From contig JAODGL010000035.1 in the NCBI GenBank assembly GCA_025464585.1, positions 1 to 5,899 of the forward strand: 5,899 bases of DNA, given 5' to 3'. The notes beneath the pieces were generated by a model. That model ran no database searches. It was not told the DNA's origin and was given only the letters and a program-made list of their open reading frames with translations. This document shows, piece after piece, positions 1 through 5,382 of the stretch. The DNA comes from Methanosarcinales archaeon. GTDB lineage: Archaea > Halobacteriota > Syntropharchaeia > Alkanophagales > Methanospirareceae. Each line of letters starts with the position of its first letter. The first letter of the stretch is position 1. The position numbers and the translations under genes were made by a program.

Positions 1-474
1 ATTTGCTAATGCATCAACAAGGGAACAAAATAGGGCGAAAGATTTATCCTCTATTCCGGGACTGAGAAGCCACAGAGAGAAATCCTCTTCCAGGAAATTT
101 GCAATGCCTTTAGCTCTAAAATACTTCCCACTGATAACATCGAGAATTTCATCTCTATTTGGTGATTTTTCAAATTTCAAATAAACCGCAATTTTAGCTA
201 CGATATCCAGATATGTATGGTCCAAGAACAGCGAAATATCAGGTTTGTATCCATAAAATGTTCCAATGGTACTTGCCCAATTATCCACCTCTGCCTTTAT
301 ACCCGGTTCGCCTTTTACTTCTTTCCAGAGACATTCCAATGTCTTGTTAACATAGGGATATATGTGACTTGTAGAGCCAAATTCCGCTCTGAGAGCGTGT
401 GCTGAGATTGGCGCAAGATTGTTCGTATCTTTACTTATGGGTTTATTTTCTACCAGCACTGCTGTGCATGACAT
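1..474 (-). CDS. N-terminal part of a putative N-6 adenine DNA methylase (restriction-modification type), runs off left edge
   Basis: The minus-strand frame is open from position 549 to the window edge. The only in-frame ATG is at 474, giving 158 residues with no stop. Typical pieces are YPYVNKTLECLW, LFLDHTYLDIVAKIAVYL and RAKGIANFLEEDFSLWLL. From memory these resemble the helical region that precedes the SAM-binding and NPPY motifs in large archaeal and bacterial N-6 DNA methylases of type I/IIG restriction systems. The catalytic motifs would lie beyond the window, so the assignment rests on this region alone. Protein-like sequence (FRAEIFKTAYKGWSEQI) continues upstream of ATG 474 to 549, where a TAA stops the frame. 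A better start, ATG at 559, has a TATA-like box upstream but is out of frame because of a 7-bp tandem repeat at 539-556. A GGAG lies about 11 nt upstream of ATG 474, so an internal start is possible. The gene is either frame-disrupted or starts late. The family call is moderate; that this strand is coding is fairly sure. Confidence 0.55.
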   Translation of the reverse strand, partial: MSCTAVLVENKPISKDTNNLAPISAHALRAEFGSTSHIYPYVNKTLECLWKEVKGEPGIKAEVDNWASTIGTFYGYKPDISLFLDHTYLDIVAKIAVYLKFEKSPNRDEILDVISGKYFRAKGIANFLEEDFSLWLLSPGIEDKSFALFCSLVDALAN

Positions 475-538
475 TATTTGTTCACTCCATCCCTTGTATG
501 CAGTTTTAAAAATTTCTGCTCTAAACTCCCTGAGAATT

Positions 539-556
539 TCTTTTATCTTTTATCTT
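539..556. repeat. 7-bp tandem repeat (TCTTTTA, about 2.6 copies) at the 5' end of the methylase-like gene
   Basis: The plus strand reads TCTTTTATCTTTTATCTT. On the coding (minus) strand this is a TAAAAGA unit directly after ATG 559. As it stands, ATG 559 runs out of frame. With one unit fewer, the reading becomes ATG AAG ATA AAA GAA ATT CTC and continues into the long frame that reaches the window edge. The repeat is seen directly. That it arose by duplication, or can switch expression, is inference. Confidence 0.75.
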
Positions 557-559
557 CAT

Positions 560-686
560 GGCATCTCTTTCTCTTAAGATTTAATTATGCACAGGGATAT
601 AAAACCTATCCATTCCGCTTGCATGGTGCCGCAACAAAAGCAGTAGAAGTACTACTCCTTTGACGATAAACACGACATAAACAGAA
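560..686. other. Intergenic stretch between the two left-hand minus-strand genes
   Basis: If the longer ending of the B12/radical SAM gene is right, only about 127 bp separate it from ATG 559. Apart from the TATA-like box at 592-606 I see no hairpin terminator, RNA gene or convincing reading frame here. One minus-strand frame encodes a short leucine-rich run but has no start codon in a usable place. Confidence 0.4.
592..606 (-). promoter_or_regulatory. Putative TATA-box promoter for the methylase-like gene
   Basis: On the minus strand GGTTTTATATCCCTG contains a TTTATAT core. It lies about 40 nt upstream of ATG 559, so a transcription start near 570 would give a leader of roughly 10 nt. This supports ATG 559 as the ancestral start. 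No clear BRE was identified, and the call rests on base pattern and spacing only. Confidence 0.35.
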
Positions 687-809
687 TTAAAGCACCAGCA
701 CCCTCGTCCCCCCGGTCGTTGTGACACCCAACACTTTACCGCCACCGATACGTTCCACGTTTATCTTCTCGGTTTCGTAGTCGAAATGTCCGTTCGATAT
801 GAAAGCCTA
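687..809 (-). other. Out-of-frame C-terminal extension of the B12/radical SAM gene (probable frameshift)
   Basis: One base over from the annotated frame, codons from 791 down to 690 encode 34 residues, including GHFDYETEKI, NVERIGGGKV and LGVTTTGGTR, then VLVL and a TAA at 687-689. This looks like a compact protein ending. The annotated frame instead ends in an Arg/Lys-rich run. In the extension frame a TAG at 807-809 sets the left limit, so the shift must lie between about 791 and 809. A neat repair is to remove 16 bases between two GG pairs, which joins A-I-I-G directly to H-F-D-Y. The inserted segment shares CATATCGAAC with the following CATTTCGACT (8 of 10 bases), suggesting an imperfect local duplication. 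Loss of one base would also restore the frame. Confidence 0.6.
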
Positions 810-2526
810 TTATCGCCTTGAAGATATTGAAAAACCGTAAATTTCTCTTCGCTGCGGGCCACCCCATGCTCCTCTTCTCGTTAATCACGGAGTTAAACAT
901 TACATCTAACCTTGGTTTAAGTTCCATTAATCTTTCTCGCCTCACATCATCCGCGGGGTTTATCTTCTCTATCTCGTCTATGGCGCTGGTGAGCTCAATC
1001 GCAAGTTTTATTCTTTCTTCCATTGCCCTGAATGAATCATGCCCAATCAACCCACAGTCTGCCTTCAAAGCGTTCAGTCTCAACCCGGCACGGTAAGTGC
1101 AATCTACGATTTCGTCCCTGGTCATCCATTTGGTTTCATAATTCAGGATATACTTCCAACTTGGGGATAGCATTGCTCTCTGGTATTCCTTTAGGGTGGT
1201 GAAGAGGATTTTGTATCCGAACTTTCCGGGATTCTCGTATGTTATGCACCCCGGGTCAATAAAAGGGGAATAGGGTAAAATAAAAGGGACTACGCGCTCA
1301 CCAAATTTGTTCATCAGATACCCGCAGTAATCCACGGTCTCCATGACAGATTGGCAATTCTGAAAAGGAAGACCGATCATAAAAAAAATATCAAACCTGC
1401 GACATCCAAAATCCAGAGCCCACTTTATATTCTCCTCCATTTCTTGATTGTTATACCGCTTTCCGCACACTTTCCTTATCTCTTCATCATGCGTTTCAGG
1501 CGATATTTCAAAGTTGAAGTTCTTGACAGAATCAGCTACGAGTTCAAAATACTCCTTCGGCGCCGTGTCAAATAGCTCAATTACTATCTGGTTATCGAAT
1601 GATATTCCTTTCAGCCCGTTCAGGACGGTGTAAGCGTATGTCTCACCACCCTGTCTGAGGTCACCGGTGATAAAAATTGGCGCACGTGTATATTCAACGA
1701 TCTTCGTTATGTCTTCAACGATCATTTTGGGGTCACGAAAAGCAGGTTTATTACGATTGCAGTACGTTTTCAACGCCCTCTTGGAACCACCACAGAAGGT
1801 GCAATTATAAGCACACCCGCGACAGGTAATCACCTCGGTAATGGGATAGTCAAGCCACTCATGGGCAGCCCAACCCTTCCAGGGACTCAAACTCTTGACG
1901 TCCATGTATTTCAAAGTAGATTTGAAAATATAGAGGGAGCTATTTGACTCGTTAACAGCGTTCGGGACATGATTGAACGGGTTTATATGAACTTCTCCAG
2001 TTTTATCTTTCCATACCAGGTTTGGAATGTGGGACAGAGGGTAGTGATGGATAATCGCTTCCAGGAGTTGCAAAAGGGGCTCCTCTGTGGAATCGCCCCG
2101 GATTATAAAATCTACCTCTGGACAGCGAATCAAATCCATGAAGAAGTAAGTTGCTGAAAATCCACCGAAAATTATGGGCGTGTCTGGATGATAACGCTTG
2201 CATATCTTTGCAACTTCGAGGCTCCCCTGTGCATGTACCAACCAGTGAAAGTCAATTCCAAAAGCCTTTGGTTTAAGCTTGCGTATCATCTTTTCCACAT
2301 CAAATCTTGGGTTATCAAGCATTCTCGCTGCTAAGTTCACTATTCTCACATTTAACCCGTTTTTTTCCAGATGTTCGAGAATGGAGAAGAATCCCACGGG
2401 ATACATCTCGAATACCGGAGTTGATGGGACCCCATCGGCAATTGGTCCATACATTATTGGATACTTTCGGAAATCATACACCGCTGGCGGATGGAGTAAG
2501 ATTAAATGCGGGTTGATGATGCTCAT
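736..2526 (-). CDS. B12-binding-domain/radical SAM protein, Ta0216-like family, C-terminus probably frameshifted
   Basis: The protein has 596 residues as it stands. Residues 1-165 form a cobalamin-binding-like Rossmann domain. It begins LILLHPPAVYDFR and continues through GIDFHWLVHAQGS (near 90-102), GGFSATYF (121-128) and IIRGDSTEEP. The standard DxHxxG motif is only partly matched (D92, H94, no glycine), so cobalamin may bind base-off or not at all. The radical SAM core starts with CRGCAYNCTFCGG; Cys238, Cys242 and Cys245 form the CxxxCxxC 4Fe-4S site, with an extra Cys235. The layout fits the archaeal B12/radical SAM group modelled on Thermoplasma Ta0216 (TIGR04190, from memory), whose substrate I do not know. 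The start fits that family. The last 19 residues (after about Ile577) are basic and unconvincing, whereas another frame gives 34 protein-like residues ending at a TAA at 687-689. The true gene may therefore be 687-2526. It has its own promoter-like sequence and no close partner gene upstream. Confidence 0.85.
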   Translation of the reverse strand: MSIINPHLILLHPPAVYDFRKYPIMYGPIADGVPSTPVFEMYPVGFFSILEHLEKNGLNVRIVNLAARMLDNPRFDVEKMIRKLKPKAFGIDFHWLVHAQGSLEVAKICKRYHPDTPIIFGGFSATYFFMDLIRCPEVDFIIRGDSTEEPLLQLLEAIIHHYPLSHIPNLVWKDKTGEVHINPFNHVPNAVNESNSSLYIFKSTLKYMDVKSLSPWKGWAAHEWLDYPITEVITCRGCAYNCTFCGGSKRALKTYCNRNKPAFRDPKMIVEDITKIVEYTRAPIFITGDLRQGGETYAYTVLNGLKGISFDNQIVIELFDTAPKEYFELVADSVKNFNFEISPETHDEEIRKVCGKRYNNQEMEENIKWALDFGCRRFDIFFMIGLPFQNCQSVMETVDYCGYLMNKFGERVVPFILPYSPFIDPGCITYENPGKFGYKILFTTLKEYQRAMLSPSWKYILNYETKWMTRDEIVDCTYRAGLRLNALKADCGLIGHDSFRAMEERIKLAIELTSAIDEIEKINPADDVRRERLMELKPRLDVMFNSVINEKRSMGWPAAKRNLRFFNIFKAIIGFHIERTFRLRNREDKRGTYRWR

Positions 2527-2555
2527 TCTCTTGACATTTTTTTAATTAAAATCAT

Positions 2556-2575
2556 AAGATATAATTTAAACCCGG
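2556..2575 (-). promoter_or_regulatory. Putative TATA-box promoter of the B12/radical SAM gene
   Basis: On the minus strand GGGTTTAAATTATATCTTAT contains an AT-rich TTAAATTATAT core centred near 2563. A start about 25 nt downstream would fall near 2537, leaving only about 11 nt before ATG 2526. No strong ribosome-binding site is seen (only AAGAGA). A four-codon reading frame (ATG at 2537, stop TGA overlapping the main ATG as ATGA) sits in this leader. Support is base pattern and spacing only. Confidence 0.4.
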
Positions 2576-2610
2576 TCGAAATCCTTACTGCGCCAGAGAA
2601 AAAATAAATT

Positions 2611-2750
2611 ATAGACACAGATTAACGCAGATTAACACTTGTGGGCTCTGCCCACATCCCCGCAAGCCCTGAAAGGGCTTAATGATAAGATTACACATGG
2701 TTAAACTAAAATAAATCTGCGTAAATCCGTGTAAATCTGTGTCTTATAGA
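2611..2750. repeat. Inverted-repeat element with 10-bp units and two internal hairpins (MITE-like or dispersed intergenic repeat)
   Basis: The left arm (2613-2638) is built of units ACACAGATTA and ACGCAGATTA followed by ACAC. The right arm (2713-2744) is three units, AAATCTGCGT, AAATCCGTGT and AAATCTGTGT. The arms are inverted copies; the outermost match is AGACACAGATT. Between them are two hairpins with the same geometry, 7-bp stem and 3-base loop: TGTGGGC-TCT-GCCCACA (2640-2656) and AAGCCCT-GAA-AGGGCTT (2664-2680). No coding frame fills the element. From memory, similar CACAGATTAACACAGATT-type repeats are dispersed in many archaeal and bacterial genomes, so this is probably one copy of a family. 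No target-site duplication was identified. Whether it moves or acts as an RNA is unknown. Confidence 0.65.
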
Positions 2751-2775
2751 AAAAGAGTTATACTTTATATACAAT

Positions 2776-2808
2776 AAAAAAAAGGGTCCAGCCGATTGCT
2801 TAGACCCT
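2776..2808 (-). terminator. Hairpin plus T-tract terminator of the cytochrome gene
   Basis: Read on the minus strand, a 6-bp stem AGGGTC/GACCCT (2803-2808 pairing with 2783-2788, 14-base loop) is followed by an 8-T run (2776-2783). It lies about 16-48 nt after the cytochrome stop at 2824-2826. Archaeal termination depends mainly on oligo-T, which is present; the stem is an added feature. It should end the cytochrome transcript before the inverted-repeat element. Confidence 0.6.
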
Positions 2809-2823
2809 CTCATTCTTTTTTAA

Positions 2824-3987
2824 CTAACGTCTCCGTTTTGCAAGAACTGCAACCACTGCAATAGCAATCACTGCGAATATCAGCTCGAAACCCGGTGGTT
2901 TTGGTGTTGCTGCTGCTGCTGGCGTTTCAGCAGGTGACGCCACGGGCGTTTCAGTAGGCATAATCCCATATATCCTGTCTATTGTCGCTTGTGGTATAAA
3001 CTTCGCACCTTCTGGTCCCAGTATTATCCCTGTTCGTCCTTCCCCAAGCAGCTCCTTGTTCTGATGGCAGAAACTGCAGTTGTGCGCCGTTGCGGAAATC
3101 GTGTGTGGAGTCCATTCGACCCATCTATCGTATGACTTATTTCCCTTGCTCACTCTCTGGTAGTAGAACGGTTTTATCTCCCCTTCATAACCAACGCCGA
3201 GATAAAACTTATCCACGTATGATTTATCAACTTTCTTTGTTTCCAAATGACAGTTGTAGCATGTCTGCATCCATCCAGCGTGGCATGCCGAGCAGTCGAG
3301 TTTACCTTCATGTATTTTGTGTGCCGGTATCTCAGTTGAGAACTGCGTTACTGCTACTCCATTGATAACCTTTCCCGGGCTGTTGTGGCAGTCTTCACAC
3401 CTTACCTTCACTGCTTCCTTTTCACTACTATACACTTCTCCGTTGCCATGTATCTCGGAAGGTGTGTGGCAATCAGTGCAGTTTAAACCAAGCTGGTGGT
3501 GAATATCTGCACTTGGTCCCTCCTTTTCATGACCCCCAAGGTATCCGACATAGTTCACACCCGCTCTCGCATGGTGGCACTCAACGCACGTATCCATCTC
3601 TACCTTTTTCCCGTGTTCTGCTGATCCAGGATAAGATGCGAAATCTTTATGGCAACTGTCACACGAATCAATATGGCACTTAGTACAGCCTTCAGGCAAA
3701 CTCATGTTAAATTGCTCTCCCGCTCCTCGTCCGAACTCATCGTATATTCCCGCGATAGTATGGTGCAACGACATATTGAAATTAGCGACAGTATCTTCGA
3801 TAGTCGGATGGCATCCCGTACAACCCGTCACGTCAGGCGTAGTCTCTTCCCCTGCTGTTATCGCTATGCTCGCCAGCGATGCCGATAACACTACGACAAT
3901 TAGCCAGGGCAATATCCTCTTTGCCTTCTTCGCTATTGTAACCTTACAAACGTCTGTGTATTCCGCATTTCCCTCTGTTTTTGACAT
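2824..3987 (-). CDS. Nonahaem c-type cytochrome with C-terminal PGF-CTERM-like surface anchor
   Basis: The 387-residue protein has nine CXXCH haem-attachment motifs at about residues 56, 101, 109, 134, 170, 197, 232, 243 and 304, and many other histidines (HH, PAHKIH, PHTI) that could be distal ligands. Residues 26-45 form a hydrophobic signal or membrane segment after a lysine-rich stretch. After the last haem comes a Thr/Pro/Ala-rich linker (about 343-364), then PGF (365-367), a hydrophobic helix and terminal KRRR. That tripartite tail matches archaeosortase A substrates (PGF-CTERM), so the protein is probably exported and anchored at the S-layer or outer membrane face. Several N-X-S/T sites would allow glycosylation. 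The start at 3987 is preferred over the in-frame ATG at 4023 because GGGAGGAG ends 6 nt before it. The likely role is extracellular or periplasmic-side electron transfer. No enzyme signature (NrfA, HAO) was recognised. It stands alone, divergent from the radical SAM operon. Confidence 0.92.
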   Translation of the reverse strand: MSKTEGNAEYTDVCKVTIAKKAKRILPWLIVVVLSASLASIAITAGEETTPDVTGCTGCHPTIEDTVANFNMSLHHTIAGIYDEFGRGAGEQFNMSLPEGCTKCHIDSCDSCHKDFASYPGSAEHGKKVEMDTCVECHHARAGVNYVGYLGGHEKEGPSADIHHQLGLNCTDCHTPSEIHGNGEVYSSEKEAVKVRCEDCHNSPGKVINGVAVTQFSTEIPAHKIHEGKLDCSACHAGWMQTCYNCHLETKKVDKSYVDKFYLGVGYEGEIKPFYYQRVSKGNKSYDRWVEWTPHTISATAHNCSFCHQNKELLGEGRTGIILGPEGAKFIPQATIDRIYGIMPTETPVASPAETPAAAATPKPPGFELIFAVIAIAVVAVLAKRRR

Positions 3988-3993
3988 TTTATT

Positions 3994-4001
3994 CTCCTCC
4001 C
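3994..4001 (-). promoter_or_regulatory. Strong ribosome-binding site of the cytochrome gene
   Basis: GGGAGGAG on the minus strand ends 6 nt before ATG 3987. It is the clearest Shine-Dalgarno in the window, and it decides the start against the upstream in-frame ATG at 4023, which would fall near the expected transcription start. Confidence 0.8.
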
Positions 4002-4039
4002 TATCAAATATCCAGTATTTCAATTTAAGATTTATGGAC

Positions 4040-4054
4040 TATAAAAAACTTTCG
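4040..4054 (-). promoter_or_regulatory. BRE/TATA promoter of the cytochrome gene
   Basis: The minus strand reads CGAAAG (4049-4054, BRE-like) followed directly by TTTTTTATA (4040-4048). Transcription would start about 25-27 nt downstream, near 4017, giving a leader of about 30 nt that contains the GGGAGGAG site. This fits the usual archaeal arrangement well. Confidence 0.55.
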
Positions 4055-4108
4055 TTTTTTTTCTGTCATTTGGCATGGAAAGCAAAAGAATTTCTAAATC
4101 GTGTATGC

Positions 4109-4159
4109 TGTTCTGCTATTCTCCATATAATTTAATACCTTTAAATTTGAAGTAGAACA
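4109..4159. promoter_or_regulatory. Candidate operator: spaced inverted repeat around the operon promoter
   Basis: TGTTCTGCT (4109-4117) and AGTAGAACA (4151-4159) are inverted copies that match at 8 of 9 positions. They enclose both TATA-like boxes, with centres about 42 bp apart, roughly four helical turns. A dimeric regulator such as the ArsR-type protein encoded in this operon could bind here. The arms are short, and a chance match in AT-rich DNA cannot be excluded. Confidence 0.25.
4123..4136 (+). promoter_or_regulatory. Putative TATA-box promoter of the radical SAM/ArsR operon
   Basis: CCATATAATTTAAT lies about 55 nt upstream of ATG 4187. A start near 4153 would give a leader of about 34 nt with the purine-rich AAGAAGAGAG just before the ATG. 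A second AT-rich box, TTTAAATTTG near 4140-4149, is an alternative. The stretch is flanked by inverted copies of TGTTCTNCT, which may be an operator. Confidence 0.4.
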
Positions 4160-4186
4160 AATTAATAGCTAAAGAAGAGAGACAAA

Positions 4187-5371
4187 ATGATCCGCATAAC
4201 ACAACTTGTTCATGGAAAAGGGACTGTTAGCGAAGCACTAAAGCATAGAAAAAAGCCGCCGCATCGGGTCCCAAGCAGGCTACTGGCATTCGCCGAAACG
4301 CGCAGACCCGTGATCTTCTGGAACATCACGAATAAATGTAACTTAGCATGTGCACATTGCTACATTAGTGCCAGACCTGAATTAGATGGTAGAGACGAGT
4401 TATCATTAGAAGAGGCGAAAGCCTTCATCGCTGACCTCGCGGAGATGAGAATCCCTTTACTCCTGTTCACCGGTGGCGAACCGCTGGTAAGAAGAGATTT
4501 CTGGGAACTCGCGGATTACGCCACGGAAAAAGGGCTAAAGACCGCATTGAGCACCAATGGCACGCTGATAACAAAAGAAGTTGCATCGAAAATAAAGGCG
4601 TCCGGAATTGAATACGTTGGCGTATCGCTGGACGGCGCTAAGGCGGAAACGCATGATGCCATCAGAAATCAGCCTGGATGCTTTAAGCGCGCGGTGCAAG
4701 CGCTGCGGAATTGCGCGGAAATCGGGCTTAAAGCTGGCATCCGCGTTACCATTACGAGGGACAATTACCGTGAAATAGCGGACTTACTTGACCTTTCCCT
4801 CGAATTAAAAGTGCCACGGTTCTGCGTTTACTGGCTCGTTCCGAGCGGAAGAGGGAAAGAGATTTATAACCTGCAATTAGAGCCACAAGAAGTTGCTCGT
4901 ATCTTTGAGCTGTTATACCAAAGAGCACGGGATTTGAACCCTGAGGAGATGGAAATTCTCACCGTTGATGCGCCACAAGACGGCATTTATCTGCTGAATA
5001 AATTAAAAGAGGATAATAGCCAGGAATACGAAAATGCGCTTAAATTAATCCAATATACTGGAGATTCTTGTAGTGCCGGTGACCGCATTGCAAACGTAGA
5101 CCCGGCAGGAAATGTTTATCCCTGCCAGTTCGCTCAGTTAGAAGAATTCAAAATCGGGAATATTCGCGAGAGAAAGTTCAGCGAACTGTGGAATAATGCC
5201 GAAAATCCCGTCCTCGCGGCTTTCCGAGAAAAAACGAAGTTCTTGAAGGGAAAGTGTGGTTCCTGCATTTACAAAGAGCTCTGCGGCGGCGGATGCCGGA
5301 TACGGGCTTACGCAGAGTATGAGGATATATGGGCTGAAGACCCGCTGTGTTCCTTTAATTCTGATGGCTAA
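4187..5371 (+). CDS. Radical SAM/SPASM protein, AhbC/NirJ1-like (haem-pathway type)
   Basis: The protein has 394 residues. CNLACAHC gives the CxxxCxxC 4Fe-4S site (Cys51, 55, 58), FTGGEPL (near 94-100) is the SAM-binding GGEP motif, and STNGTLIT and YVGVSLDG are typical of the haem-pathway members. The C-terminal SPASM domain has a full cysteine set: Cys295, 313, 357, 360, 366, 370 and 388, enough for auxiliary clusters. Overall layout, the segments RRPVIFWNIT and EILTVDAPQDGIYL, and the ending WAEDPLC resemble AhbC (12,18-didecarboxysiroheme deacetylase) and NirJ1 as I recall them. However, those proteins usually have HPDQFW-like sequence where this one has YPCQFA. It could thus be AhbC itself, an AhbD-like or NirJ-like paralogue, or a maturase for a peptide or tungsten-cofactor enzyme, so no gene symbol is given. 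It is cytoplasmic, needs strict anoxia, and heads an operon with the ArsR gene 11 bp downstream. The neighbouring nine-haem cytochrome favours a haem role. Confidence 0.85.
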   Translation: MIRITQLVHGKGTVSEALKHRKKPPHRVPSRLLAFAETRRPVIFWNITNKCNLACAHCYISARPELDGRDELSLEEAKAFIADLAEMRIPLLLFTGGEPLVRRDFWELADYATEKGLKTALSTNGTLITKEVASKIKASGIEYVGVSLDGAKAETHDAIRNQPGCFKRAVQALRNCAEIGLKAGIRVTITRDNYREIADLLDLSLELKVPRFCVYWLVPSGRGKEIYNLQLEPQEVARIFELLYQRARDLNPEEMEILTVDAPQDGIYLLNKLKEDNSQEYENALKLIQYTGDSCSAGDRIANVDPAGNVYPCQFAQLEEFKIGNIRERKFSELWNNAENPVLAAFREKTKFLKGKCGSCIYKELCGGGCRIRAYAEYEDIWAEDPLCSFNSDG

Positions 5372-5382
5372 GAAAGAGGAAT

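Noticed and set aside
217..663. Two plus-strand frames of about 60 codons (217-405 and 478-663)
   Set aside because: The first is antisense to the methylase-like frame; the second is low in complexity with no ribosome-binding site and no recognisable motif.
584..700. Minus-strand frame with a leucine-rich hydrophobic run
   Set aside because: No start codon precedes the hydrophobic part, it overlaps the likely end of the B12/radical SAM gene, and it is not recognisable.
2640..2680. The two GC-rich hairpins as terminators or a tRNA fragment
   Set aside because: Neither is followed by a T-tract, there is no tRNA cloverleaf or anticodon loop, and the cytochrome gene already has a terminator upstream on its strand.
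2611..2750. CRISPR-like reading of the 10-bp repeated units
   Set aside because: Units are only 10 bp, adjacent without spacers, and the two groups are inverted to each other; no cas genes are present.
3985..4023. Upstream in-frame ATG at 4023 as the cytochrome start
   Set aside because: It would add 12 residues with no ribosome-binding site and lies at or before the predicted transcription start; ATG 3987 has a strong site at ideal spacing.
3704..4135. A 143-codon plus-strand frame crossing the cytochrome 5' end and the divergent promoter region
   Set aside because: It is antisense to the haem-rich coding frame, has no ribosome-binding site, and runs through the promoter; the cytochrome reading is far stronger.
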